From NCBI RefSeq assembly GCF_018332455.1, contig NZ_BOPZ01000002.1:62001-126000 (forward strand): a stretch of 64,000 nt of DNA, in the 5' to 3' direction. Numbering within the stretch: the stretch's first letter is position 1; every line of letters begins with the position of its first letter. The position numbers were made by a program, and so were the translations under genes. The notes under the pieces were generated by a model. The model had not been told where the DNA came from. It was given only the letters and a program-made list of their open reading frames with translations, and did not search any database. Positions 24,898 through 33,738 of the stretch are shown here, in pieces. The DNA comes from Clostridium polyendosporum. Lineage in GTDB: Bacteria > Bacillota > Clostridia > Clostridiales > Clostridiaceae.

Positions 24898-26949
24898 ATG
24901 GAAAATGTAAAAGATAAAAAATCTAATAAACTAATAAATCAGAAATCCCCATATTTATTACAGCACGCCTATAATCCAGTTGATTGGTATCCATGGGGAG
25001 AGGAAGCTTTTGAAAAGGCAGAAAAGGAGGATAAACCTATATTCCTTAGCATAGGATATTCGACCTGTCATTGGTGTCATGTTATGGAAAGAGAGAGCTT
25101 CGAAGATGATGAAGTAGCTGATGTACTTAATAAATACTTTGTTTCTATTAAGGTAGATAGGGAAGAAAGACCTGATGTTGATCATATCTATATGACAGTT
25201 TGTCAGACACTTACAGGTCATGGTGGATGGCCATTAACTATATTCTTAACTCCTGATAAAAAACCATTCTTTGCAGCAACTTATATTCCAAAGCATGATA
25301 GGATGGGAATGCAGGGATTGATATCTATTCTTCAGAGAGCAAAAGATGCATGGAAAAATAATCGAAGTGATATTTTAGAAAGTAGTAATCATATAATGGG
25401 TTTTATAGATCAATCTAATGACATAATGAGAGGAGACTTTGACGAGGGCGTTGCTGAAGAAGCTTTCTTTCAATTTACGGGTGATTTTGATAGTGTTTAT
25501 GGTGGATTTGGTGGTGCACCTAAATTCCCGACTCCGCATAATTTAAGTTTCCTTTTAAGGTACTGGTATAAGACAAAAGATAATTCTGCACTTAAAATGG
25601 TAGAGAAAACATTAGAATCCATGTATAAGGGAGGAATATATGATCATATAGGATATGGATTTAGTAGGTATTCTACTGATAATAAATGGCTTGTTCCTCA
25701 TTTTGAAAAAATGTTGTATGATAATGCCCTTTTGGCTATCGCTTATTTAGAGACTTACCAGGCTACTAAAAATAAAAAATATTCTGATATAGCACAAGAA
25801 ATATTTACATATGTTTTAAGGGATATGACTTCTCCTGAAGGTGGTTTTTATTCAGCAGAAGATGCAGATTCAGAAGGTGAAGAAGGTAAGTTTTATGTAT
25901 GGTCAGTACACGAAATAAAGAGTATATTGGGCGAGGAAGAAGGAGAAAAATTCTGCAGAATTTTTGATATAACACCTAATGGAAATTTTGAGGGTAAAAA
26001 CATACCAAATTTAATTAGATTCTCAATTCCTGAGAATGAACTTCAATTTGTAAAAAGGTGTAGAGAAAGACTATTTAGCTATAGGGAAAAAAGAGTTCAT
26101 CCATACAAGGATGATAAGATTTTAACCTCTTGGAATGGCTTAATGATTGCTGCTATGGCTATTGGAGGAAGGGTATTGAATAATAAAGAATATAGTTTAG
26201 CAGCAGAAAGAGCTGTTGAGTTTATATATAAAAATCTTGTTCGAGAAGATGGTCGATTACTTGCACGATACCGTGATGGAGAAGCTGCTTTCCCGGCTTA
26301 TGCAGATGATTATGCTTTCCTTGCTTGGGGACTAATAGAGTTATACGAAACCACTTATAATCCAGATTATCTTAAAAAAGCAGTAGATCTTAATAATGAT
26401 TTATTGAGATACTTTTGGGATGTGGAAAAGGGAGGGCTTTTTGTCTACGGCAGTGATAGTGAACAGCTTATAACAAGACCTAAGGAAATATATGATGGTG
26501 CAACTCCATCAGGTAACGCTGTATCAGCACTAAACTTATTAAGATTGGCTCGTTTAACTGGTGACTATGAGCTTGAGGATAAAGCTCATAGGATACTAAA
26601 AGCTTTTGGAAACCAAATAGTAAGTTATCCAAAAGGTCATGCTTTTTCTTTAATGGCTTTACTATTTATTCAGTCCCCAACAAAGGAAGTTGTGGTAGTA
26701 GCAGATTCTAATAATAATGATGCCCAAAATATGATTAATATAATAAATAGTGAGTTCAGACCATTTACTGTTTCAGTGTTCTTTTCTAGCGAAAATAGTG
26801 ATTTAAAATCAGTGGCGCCTTTTATTACAGATTACAAGTCCGTTGACGGAAAAGCAACCGCTTACGTGTGCGAAAACTTTGCTTGTCAAGCACCTGTAAC
26901 TAGTAGTGACCAGCTTGAAGAAATGCTTACAGACGCCGTTCTAGTTTGA
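24898..26949 (+). CDS. DUF255 / thioredoxin-domain protein (YyaL/SPATA20 family), intact copy
   Basis: This protein of 683 residues is full length for the family. The N-terminal thioredoxin-like domain (about 1-170) has [26 protein letters not shown] and the CxxC site [20 protein letters not shown]. The rest is an alpha/alpha-barrel like those of N-acylglucosamine epimerases ([70 protein letters not shown]). The cellular role is not established. ATG 24898 has GGAGGGTG 6 bases before. Its leader and first 35-65 codons are duplicated five times upstream. No terminator overlaps its end except the shared hairpin at 26969. Confidence 0.9.
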   Translation: MENVKDKKSNKLINQKSPYLLQHAYNPVDWYPWGEEAFEKAEKEDKPIFLSIGYSTCHWCHVMERESFEDDEVADVLNKYFVSIKVDREERPDVDHIYMTVCQTLTGHGGWPLTIFLTPDKKPFFAATYIPKHDRMGMQGLISILQRAKDAWKNNRSDILESSNHIMGFIDQSNDIMRGDFDEGVAEEAFFQFTGDFDSVYGGFGGAPKFPTPHNLSFLLRYWYKTKDNSALKMVEKTLESMYKGGIYDHIGYGFSRYSTDNKWLVPHFEKMLYDNALLAIAYLETYQATKNKKYSDIAQEIFTYVLRDMTSPEGGFYSAEDADSEGEEGKFYVWSVHEIKSILGEEEGEKFCRIFDITPNGNFEGKNIPNLIRFSIPENELQFVKRCRERLFSYREKRVHPYKDDKILTSWNGLMIAAMAIGGRVLNNKEYSLAAERAVEFIYKNLVREDGRLLARYRDGEAAFPAYADDYAFLAWGLIELYETTYNPDYLKKAVDLNNDLLRYFWDVEKGGLFVYGSDSEQLITRPKEIYDGATPSGNAVSALNLLRLARLTGDYELEDKAHRILKAFGNQIVSYPKGHAFSLMALLFIQSPTKEVVVVADSNNNDAQNMINIINSEFRPFTVSVFFSSENSDLKSVAPFITDYKSVDGKATAYVCENFACQAPVTSSDQLEEMLTDAVLV

Positions 26950-26968
26950 ATATAGTTAGATAATTTTC

Positions 26969-26998
26969 AAAGGGACATATTAAGGATGTCCCTTTCTA
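26969..26998. terminator. Bidirectional terminator
   Basis: AAAGGGACAT and ATGTCCCTTT pair perfectly around ATTAAGG. It sits between the DUF255 gene and the convergent DedA gene, whose stop codon lies in the loop. Confidence 0.8.
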
Positions 26999-27531
26999 AT
27001 AAATTTTAGAAGTAGCATTATAATGAAGATAGTTATTCCAATAAATAATGCGTAATTTTTAAATGAATTAATCAGGTTTTCGCCATATAAGGTAATAAGA
27101 ATACCTTGAGGTATATATCTTATTGATCTACTAATAACTGCTGCTGATAAAAATCTTGGCAAGCCCACCTTAAATATACCAGCAGACAATACATATGTTT
27201 CATAAGGAATAGGAGTAAAAGTAGATGTTAAAATTGTTAAAAACGCATTTTTATTATATAGGTTTTCTACTTTTATCAGAGTTTTTTCTGATATCAATTT
27301 ATACAATATAGTTCTTCCTGCACTCTTTCCTATGAAATATCCAACAATTGACCCAATTGCTGAAAAAAATATTAGAACTAAAGAGTATAAAAAAGCTTTT
27401 TGAGGATTTATTAAAGCAATAGGTATGGAAATCAGTTCCATAGGAATTGGCATAAATATAGCTTCACAAAAAGCAGAGACCATAATGCCTAAAATTCCGT
27501 AGTTTATTAAAATGTTTATCATATATTCCAT
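26980..27531 (-). CDS. DedA/VTT-family membrane protein
   Basis: This protein of 183 residues has four to five membrane segments and the VTT-domain features: the early acidic/proline stretch FCEAIFMPIPMELISIP, then the glycine-rich GSIVGYFIGKSAGR and FTPIPYETYVLSAGIFKVGLPRFLSAAVISRSIRYIPQG. DedA proteins take part in lipid-carrier flipping and membrane homeostasis. The lipid moved by this one is unknown. The start codon ATG 27531 lacks a strong ribosome site. The C-terminus overlaps the terminator. Confidence 0.85.
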   Translation of the reverse strand: MEYMINILINYGILGIMVSAFCEAIFMPIPMELISIPIALINPQKAFLYSLVLIFFSAIGSIVGYFIGKSAGRTILYKLISEKTLIKVENLYNKNAFLTILTSTFTPIPYETYVLSAGIFKVGLPRFLSAAVISRSIRYIPQGILITLYGENLINSFKNYALFIGITIFIIMLLLKFIRKGHP

Positions 27532-27577
27532 TCTTTATTTCTCCATGAATTCTTATGTAAATAGATTTATTGCCTAT

Positions 27578-27618
27578 AAAAAGCGTAGAGTAGTTCTTGA
27601 GATACTCTACGCTTTTAT
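27578..27618. terminator. Terminator of the CcdA/TlpA operon
   Basis: AAAGCGTAGAGTA and TACTCTACGCTTT form a 13-bp perfect stem with a 10-base loop and A/T runs on both sides. On the minus strand it follows the thioredoxin gene and the two hairpin modules. Confidence 0.75.
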
Positions 27619-27750
27619 TTGTTTGCTCGCATTGCATAAATTGAAAACTGGCTAAAGTTGAGCAGATTCAAGACCTGCTTAATTTTATTTGCTGTTATTT
27701 CACTTAGTTAAATCTGACTCAATCTGAGTAGGCTTGACGCCTGCTCAGAT
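27619..27750 (+). repeat. Two tandem TCGATG hairpin modules
   Basis: The first copy reads TTTGCTCGCATTGCATAAATTG ... GGCTAAAGTTGAGCAG with loop TTCAAGA. The second reads TTTGCTGTTATTTCACTTAGT ... CTGACTCAATCTGAGTAGG / GCCTGCTCAGATT with loop CTTGAC. Stem sequences differ between the copies, but pairing is kept. They lie between the thioredoxin gene and its terminator. Confidence 0.75.
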
Positions 27751-28326
27751 TTATTTAATATTAACATAACTTTTCATTTCTTCAAGAGACATTGCTCCGA
27801 TTTTCTTCGCAATAATATATCCTTCTTTATCAATAAAAAATGAAGTTGGAATTGACACAATATCATATTTAGAAGCTACGCTTTGATCAGTATCCAGTAA
27901 TACTCTAAAATTATATGTGTTCTTATCTATAAAAGATTTCACAGTATTATTATCTTCACCAATATTTACAGCAAGGATAACTAAATCTGAATCTTTTGTT
28001 TCTTGATATAGCTTTTCTATATCTGGCATTTCTGCTCTACAAGGAGGGCACCAAGTTGCCCAGAAATTAAGAAATACTTTTTTTCCTTTAAAATCATTTA
28101 ACGACACTTCTTTTCCATTTAAGTCTTTTAGTCTAAAATCTAAAGCGCTAACTTTTTCAGAAGTAGTAGAGGATTGAGAATTTTTAACAGTATCTTCATT
28201 ATTGATAGTAGCCTGAGTACTACTATTGGAATTTGTGTTTGAATTATCCTTATTAAAATTAATTACTGTATACATGCTTATACTAAATAATAACACAGCT
28301 AGTATTGGAAAAATAAATTTCTTCAT
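27751..28326 (-). CDS. TlpA/ResA-like membrane-anchored thioredoxin
   Basis: This protein of 191 residues has an N-terminal membrane anchor (FIFPILAVLLFSISMYTVI), a Ser/Asn/Thr-rich linker to about residue 60, then a thioredoxin fold with the active site NFWATWCPPCRAEMP and the cis-proline region VSIPTSFFIDKEG. Such proteins reduce or exchange disulfides on the outer face of the membrane and receive electrons from CcdA, encoded directly upstream. ATG 28326 is chosen because GGAGG lies 8 bases before. A start 6 codons earlier would begin inside the ribosome site. Confidence 0.9.
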   Translation of the reverse strand: MKKFIFPILAVLLFSISMYTVINFNKDNSNTNSNSSTQATINNEDTVKNSQSSTTSEKVSALDFRLKDLNGKEVSLNDFKGKKVFLNFWATWCPPCRAEMPDIEKLYQETKDSDLVILAVNIGEDNNTVKSFIDKNTYNFRVLLDTDQSVASKYDIVSIPTSFFIDKEGYIIAKKIGAMSLEEMKSYVNIK

Positions 28327-28344
28327 TGTTATAACCTCCATCAT

Positions 28345-29049
28345 TTAAAAGTTAAAGAAGGTAAAATATCTGCTTAAAGAATTGATACTATTTGTAAATA
28401 ACATTATACCCATGATAATTAACAGTATTCCACTGATAAAAGATATGATAGGTGTATATCTTGAGATCTTATTCTTGTATTTTATGAAGTTTCCTATGGC
28501 CAAAGAGGTAAGTATAAATGGTACTGCAAGTCCCAAAGAATATATGCTAAGAAGAAGGATACCTTTATAAATCGTATCCATGTTACCCGCATAAATCAGT
28601 ATAGATGACAGTATAGGACCAACACATGGAGTCCAACCAGCAGCGAAAGCCATACCCATAAAAATAGAACTGAATCTATTACTGAATTTGTTAAAAGTTA
28701 AAAGTTTTTTTTCGTAATAAAGCAGTTTAACTTTTAGCAGACCTATAGTGTGAAGCCCAAAAAGAACCATTAGTAAACCACCAATTTTTCTGAAAATACT
28801 TTGGTTTTTAATTAATAATTTACCTAGTGTAGTAATTGAAGCTCCCATAAGTATAAATATAATAGAAAATCCAATAACAAAACCAATTGATTTGTATAAT
28901 ATATTTAGTCTAGCTTTTTTATTATCTAGTTCTCTTATGGTAATTCCAGTAAAATAGCTTACGTAAGCAGGTACTAGCGGTAGCACACATGGTGAAAGAA
29001 ATGATAAAAATCCCGCTGAAAAAGCTAATAAAAAAGAAATATTATTCAA
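28345..29049 (-). CDS. ccdA: CcdA-type thiol-disulfide electron carrier
   Basis: This protein of 234 residues has six membrane segments, each half carrying a cysteine in a conserved helix: FLSFLSPCVLPLVPAYVSYFTGI and FAAGWTPCVGPILSSIL. CcdA passes electrons from cytosolic thioredoxin to the extracytoplasmic thioredoxin-like partner, which here is the TlpA-like protein encoded 18 bases downstream. The start is TTG at 29049, preceded by GGAGG 9 bases upstream. The nearer ATG is out of frame and stops at once. The 342-base gap to the divergent MFS gene is AT-rich and shows no element I can name. Confidence 0.9.
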   Translation of the reverse strand: MNNISFLLAFSAGFLSFLSPCVLPLVPAYVSYFTGITIRELDNKKARLNILYKSIGFVIGFSIIFILMGASITTLGKLLIKNQSIFRKIGGLLMVLFGLHTIGLLKVKLLYYEKKLLTFNKFSNRFSSIFMGMAFAAGWTPCVGPILSSILIYAGNMDTIYKGILLLSIYSLGLAVPFILTSLAIGNFIKYKNKISRYTPIISFISGILLIIMGIMLFTNSINSLSRYFTFFNF

Positions 29050-29391
29050 TGCATATTGCCTCCATGTTAATTAATCTATAAGTAGAATATGTATAAAATT
29101 CGCAATATATAAATACAAATTCTATAATATATTTTAGAATTTGTTCTATGTTGTTTCATGGTTTTATTTGTTAACTATTTTTTCTAAAGAAAATAGCAAA
29201 TAATATATTATATAATCTTTAGTAATAAATTTTTAGTAATATAGTGACAATAATTAAAATTATAAAAATAAGTTATGAAGAAATTATGAAGATAATTTTA
29301 AAAATTATAATTTTATTAGGTTTGCTTGGCTATTATTTTATATGATGGTAAAATTATCTACAATAAATGCAAGTGAAGAAGGTGAAATATA

Positions 29392-30822
29392 ATGCAGAAT
29401 ACATTAAATTCAACGTATGAAAATAGATGGTTTATTTTATTTATAGTAGTAATGCTGACTTTCATGGCTTGTCTAGATAGTAGCATTGTAAATGTTGCTT
29501 TGCCTGTAATGGCTGATAAATTATCTGTTTCTATGGCTGTTATTGAATGGGTAGTTACAAGTTATTTAATAGTAATTTCTGTTACTATATTGATATTTGG
29601 AAGATTAGGTGATATTAAAGGTAAAACTACAGTATTTAAATGGGGTCTTGTTTTATTTACAATAGGATCCTTAATGTGTGGTATATCAAACACACTTTCT
29701 ATTTTAGTAGTTTCAAGAATTATACAGGCTATAGGTGCAGCAGCGTCTATGGCTAATAACCAGGGAATTATTACCCATGTATTTCCTAGTAATGAAAGAG
29801 GAAGAGCACTTGGAGTATCAGCTACTTTTGTTGCGTTAGGGACTCTTGTAGGACCTCCTCTAGGTGGTTTTATAGTATCTATTTTAAGCTGGCAGTACAT
29901 ATTTTTAATTAATATTCCTATAGGTATATTAATTTTTGTGTTGGGTATTAAGGTTTTGCCGAGGGCTAGTGTAAAAGAAGAAGAAAGTTTGGATTTAAAA
30001 GGTGCAATATTGTTTATATTGACCATAGTACTACTGTTTGGCGCTATTATAAAAGGTCGAGAGATAGGATATACAAACCTATTTATTATTGCAGCATTTA
30101 TACTTTCAGTAGTATCTTTATTAGCATTTTTGTTTTTTGAATCAAGAATAGAAGAGCCACTACTTGAACTTAGTATATTCAAAAATCGCTTGTTTTCTGT
30201 AAGTATATTTTGTGCCTTTATATCATTCGTTGCAATAAGCTGCAGTAATATAATACAACCTTTTTATCTTCAGGATGTTATGAAGCTATCACCGGCCACT
30301 ACAGGCTTTATTATGATGGTTTATCCATTAGTTTTGTCTATTGTTGCTCCTATAAGTGGATATTTATCTGATAAGATTGGGTCAGAACTATTAACATTTA
30401 TCGGTTTAGTATTTACAATTATAGGATTGTTATTAGTGGCAACATTAAATGAAAATTCTGATCTTAGAGTTATGATGGTGTTTTTTGCAATTATGTCAGT
30501 AGGCAATGGACTGTTTCAATCACCAAATAATTCTTTAGTTATGTCAACTGTGCCTAAAAATAAATTAGGTATAGCAGGTAGTATTAATGCACTGGTTAGA
30601 AATTTAGGTATGGTTCTAGGAGTAACCTTAGCAACTACTCTTTTATATAATCGTATGAGTTATAAAATTGGATATAGGGTAGTAAACTTTGTTGAAGGAA
30701 GAGAAGATGTATTTATATTTGGAATGAGGTATGTATACCTTATTGCAGCTGCAATATGTGCTGTAGGAGCGATACTAACAGCATTAAGGTTATATTCAAA
30801 AAAGCGAAAAAATATATTATAG
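29392..30822 (+). CDS. MFS drug-efflux transporter, DHA2 (EmrB/QacA) family
   Basis: This protein of 476 residues has 14 membrane segments. Seen: motif D1-like FMACLDSSIVNVALPVMADKL, motif A FGRLGDIKGKTTVFKWG, motif B-like RIIQAIGAAASMANNQGIITHVFPSNERGRALG and motif C GTLVGPPLGGFIVSILSWQYIFLINIPIG. The DHA2 family exports drugs and other hydrophobic molecules by proton antiport, but the substrate is unknown. GAAGGTGA precedes the ATG by 6 bases. The DUF116 gene starts 70 bases downstream without a terminator between them, so the two may be co-transcribed. Confidence 0.9.
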   Translation: MQNTLNSTYENRWFILFIVVMLTFMACLDSSIVNVALPVMADKLSVSMAVIEWVVTSYLIVISVTILIFGRLGDIKGKTTVFKWGLVLFTIGSLMCGISNTLSILVVSRIIQAIGAAASMANNQGIITHVFPSNERGRALGVSATFVALGTLVGPPLGGFIVSILSWQYIFLINIPIGILIFVLGIKVLPRASVKEEESLDLKGAILFILTIVLLFGAIIKGREIGYTNLFIIAAFILSVVSLLAFLFFESRIEEPLLELSIFKNRLFSVSIFCAFISFVAISCSNIIQPFYLQDVMKLSPATTGFIMMVYPLVLSIVAPISGYLSDKIGSELLTFIGLVFTIIGLLLVATLNENSDLRVMMVFFAIMSVGNGLFQSPNNSLVMSTVPKNKLGIAGSINALVRNLGMVLGVTLATTLLYNRMSYKIGYRVVNFVEGREDVFIFGMRYVYLIAAAICAVGAILTALRLYSKKRKNIL

Positions 30823-30892
30823 TTAGGGTATTTTGTAATTTATTAAGAAATGAATTTATTTACTTTAAATAAAAGTATAAAGGGGTAAGGAT

Positions 30893-32044
30893 ATGGAGGA
30901 GATAATAACATATTCTTTAAGAAGTGATAGTACTACATCAAATGAGTACTATAGAAATATAGCTTCATTCACTGATGAGGTATTGCTAGTTATTGATGAT
31001 AATATTGGTAATTTAGTAGAGGACTATAAGGCTTATATAATAAATAGTTGTTCCGAAGAAGTTAGGACTAAAGAGGAATATAAAATAGAAGCTTTAATGT
31101 TGGGTATTCTATGGAGGACATATATTAGTCATTCTGTAATTCTAAAAGAAGTTCCTCGAAGAGTACTCAATATTCTTGTAAATCAAAGAGAGAAGAATGT
31201 ATTTTTTAAACCGGTAGTTGATTCTTTAAAAGGATATTTTGAGACTGTATTCTTATTAAAAGAATATAATACTAACAAAGAAGTAGATAAAACTATTGAA
31301 AATATATGCAAATTAAGTAATTGGTTATCTGCTAGTGGAGATTTCAAGTATGAGGTAAAAAGATTGACACTTTGGCAGGAGTATCTAAATACGAAAACTA
31401 AAGAAGAAGTATCAGAAATTATTTCAAAGATTATTGAATTAGCTCAGTGGTTTAAAAAGAGAAGTGAGGAAAAAATTGGAGATTACACTAAAAATGTAGA
31501 GGAATTCTTAAAACATACTTATCCAAAACACAAATGGAAAGAAGATATTATATATTGTGGGCGTAAAAGAGTAGAATATCATTTCAATATGGTTGGTGCA
31601 GAAATAATGAATAGTGTATATAGGGATGAATTTTTAAAAACTAAGGAAAAAAGATTATTATTACCTGCATGTATGAGATTTAAGTCAGAAAAAAAATGTA
31701 ACGCAATTAAGACAACAGAAGGTTATTTGTGTACCAGTTGTACATCTGTATGTAAAATAAAAGAATTAACTGACTTAGGTAGGAAATATGACTTTAAAGT
31801 CTATACTATTCCACATGAATCCACTCTATTTATAAATACAACAATAAAAGAACAGAAAATAGGTATTGTTGGGGTTGCATGCGTTCTTAACCTTATTTCA
31901 GGTGGATGGAAAGCAATAGATATTGGATTTATTCCTCAATGTGTATTACTAGATTATTGTGGTTGTAAGAATCACTGGCATAACCATGGAATGATAACAG
32001 ATATAAATATGCTTAAACTTAAAGATACTTTTAAAATTAATTAG
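30893..32044 (+). CDS. DUF116 domain-containing protein
   Basis: This protein of 383 residues has a helical N-terminal part (about 1-230) and a cysteine-rich C-terminal domain. The C-terminal domain begins LLLPACMRFKSEKKCNA, then GYLCTSCTSVCKI, VGVACVLNLISGG and VLLDYCGCKNHW, and the cysteine spacing suggests metal or iron-sulfur binding. This is the DUF116 arrangement, whose activity is not known to me. An AAGGGGTAAG ribosome site lies 4-5 bases before the ATG. It may share a transcript with the exporter upstream. Confidence 0.8.
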   Translation: MEEIITYSLRSDSTTSNEYYRNIASFTDEVLLVIDDNIGNLVEDYKAYIINSCSEEVRTKEEYKIEALMLGILWRTYISHSVILKEVPRRVLNILVNQREKNVFFKPVVDSLKGYFETVFLLKEYNTNKEVDKTIENICKLSNWLSASGDFKYEVKRLTLWQEYLNTKTKEEVSEIISKIIELAQWFKKRSEEKIGDYTKNVEEFLKHTYPKHKWKEDIIYCGRKRVEYHFNMVGAEIMNSVYRDEFLKTKEKRLLLPACMRFKSEKKCNAIKTTEGYLCTSCTSVCKIKELTDLGRKYDFKVYTIPHESTLFINTTIKEQKIGIVGVACVLNLISGGWKAIDIGFIPQCVLLDYCGCKNHWHNHGMITDINMLKLKDTFKIN

Positions 32045-32074
32045 GAAGTTAACGGCAGATAGTGTTAGATATTG

Positions 32075-32114
32075 AAAAGTGTTAATGAGCATTTTAAGCT
32101 CATTAGTACTTTTG
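32075..32114 (+). terminator. Terminator after the DUF116 gene
   Basis: AAAGTGTTAATGAGC pairs with GCTCATTAGTACTTT around ATTTTA, followed by TGTT. Only two internal mismatches. Confidence 0.75.
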
Positions 32115-32197
32115 TTATATACTTTTTATAACTTAGTTATAATTTTAACTATAGTTCATATAAATATAAAGAATTAATTAATCAAGGATGCGGCATT

Positions 32198-33532
32198 ATG
32201 CTACATAAAGGGATGTTAAAAATACAAGTTTTTAAGGGGAACTCCTATATACCAGTAGAAGGTTCAAAGGTAAGTGTAATTCAGGAAAAAGAAGGTAGTA
32301 GTAGGGAGATTATACAAAACTTAACAACTGATTCATCAGGACTTACAAATGAAATAGAGTTAGAAGCTCCTCCAATAGATAATTCTATGAATCCCTCTGA
32401 TAAGTCACCCTATAGTTTGTGCAATATAATTGTAGATGCACCTAGATATAAAAGATTAATAATTAACGGATGTCAAATATACCCTAATATTACATCTACT
32501 CAACCATGTAATTTAGAACCTATAAATATAAGACAAGGTAGTGAGAAGGTTTTAAATATATCTCCAAATAAATTAGTTGGGAATTATCCACCTAAAATTC
32601 CAGAAAATTTGGATCTAGTACTACCAACGCCTCCTGATTTAATACTAATAGGATTCGGAGTAGTAGTACCTGAATTAGTGGTAATACATGATGGTCTTCC
32701 CGATAGTTTAGCTAATGATTATACTCAAACTTTTAAACATTATATAAAGAATGTAGCTTCATCTGAGATATATCCTACTTGGTCAGAAAGTACTATAAGA
32801 GCTAATATATACGCTATAGTATCTTTCACTTTAAATAGAGTGTTTACTGAATGGTATAAAGCAAAAGGAAAAAACTTTCATATTACTAGTTCTACTGCTT
32901 ACGATCATGCATTTAGTTTTGGAAGAAATATATTTGATAATATAAGTAGAATTGTAGACGAAATTTTTACTGCCTATATAAAAAGACCAAATAAAATGCA
33001 TCCTCTCTTAGCTCAGTATTGTGATGGAATAAGAGTCCAGTGTCCTGGTTGGTTGTCACAATGGGGAAGTAAATATCTCGGGGATCAAGGAAAGACACCT
33101 TTTGAAATATTAAGAGCTTTTTATGGTCCTAATATAACGTTAGATACAGCAAAAATAGTAAAAGGTATTCCAACGTCTTATCCAGGACATACTTTAACAA
33201 TAGGTTCTAAAGATGGAAATGTAAAGTTTACTCAAGAATTTTTAAATAAGATATCAGAACACTACCCAGCTATTCCTAAGCTTATAGTTGATGGAATATA
33301 TGGACATAATACAAAAAAAGCTGTTACTACTTTTCAGAAAATATTTAAATTACCGCCAACAGGCGATGTAGATTATGCTACTTGGTATGAAATTTCAAAT
33401 ATTTATGTAGGTGTTACTAAGATGGCAGAATTACGAAGTAGCAACTACAGATCAATAGAAAGAAAATTTATTCCTCCTGTTTTAAATAATTATAATATTC
33501 CTATAGTAACTTATTTTGAAGAGGAAGAATAA
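32198..33532 (+). CDS. SleC-like spore cortex-lytic/peptidoglycan-binding protein
   Basis: This protein of 444 residues is close in length to SleC of Clostridium perfringens. The N-terminal part has a beta-sandwich look (MLKIQVFKGNSYIPVEGSKVSV). The central part (about 175-315) has IRANIYAIVSFTLNRVFTEWYKAKGKNFHITSSTAYDHAFSFG and YCDGIRVQCPGWLSQWGSKYLG, which I recognise from the SpoIID/LytB-like catalytic region of SleC. The C-terminal ~75 residues form a PG_binding_1 domain (VDGIYGHNTKKAVTTFQKIFKLPPTGDVDYATW). SleC degrades spore cortex during germination after proteolytic activation. A subtilase gene follows the terminator. AAGGATG lies 7 bases before the ATG. No signal peptide is evident. 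Confidence 0.7.
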   Translation: MLHKGMLKIQVFKGNSYIPVEGSKVSVIQEKEGSSREIIQNLTTDSSGLTNEIELEAPPIDNSMNPSDKSPYSLCNIIVDAPRYKRLIINGCQIYPNITSTQPCNLEPINIRQGSEKVLNISPNKLVGNYPPKIPENLDLVLPTPPDLILIGFGVVVPELVVIHDGLPDSLANDYTQTFKHYIKNVASSEIYPTWSESTIRANIYAIVSFTLNRVFTEWYKAKGKNFHITSSTAYDHAFSFGRNIFDNISRIVDEIFTAYIKRPNKMHPLLAQYCDGIRVQCPGWLSQWGSKYLGDQGKTPFEILRAFYGPNITLDTAKIVKGIPTSYPGHTLTIGSKDGNVKFTQEFLNKISEHYPAIPKLIVDGIYGHNTKKAVTTFQKIFKLPPTGDVDYATWYEISNIYVGVTKMAELRSSNYRSIERKFIPPVLNNYNIPIVTYFEEEE

Positions 33533-33545
33533 ATTAGAACGTAAA

Positions 33546-33596
33546 AAGAATGCTATTTAAAAGTATTTTATACTTTTAAATAGCATTCTTTTTATT
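33546..33596 (+). terminator. Strong terminator after the SleC-like gene
   Basis: AAAGAATGCTATTTAAAAGT pairs perfectly with ACTTTTAAATAGCATTCTTT around ATTTTAT, followed by T-rich sequence. It separates the SleC-like gene from the protease/nuclease cassette. Confidence 0.9.
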
Positions 33597-33738
33597 GTCT
33601 CCAAATAATTAAATATTAATAAAATATGTAGAACTCATAAGTATAAAATAAATTTTTTGTTTAACAATAAATAAAAGTTTAAATAAATAGTATACGTATA
33701 AAGTTAAAATGTTTAAAAACATAAGAGGAGGTAATTTT

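Noticed and set aside
13000-27000. Prophage or integrative element
   Set aside because: No integrase, transposase, capsid, relaxase or att-like direct repeats at tRNA ends were seen. The rearrangements are explained by duplicated gene fragments.
29562-30182. 206-codon minus-strand frame in the MFS gene
   Set aside because: It is antisense to conserved MFS motifs, with no ribosome site and no recognisable domain.
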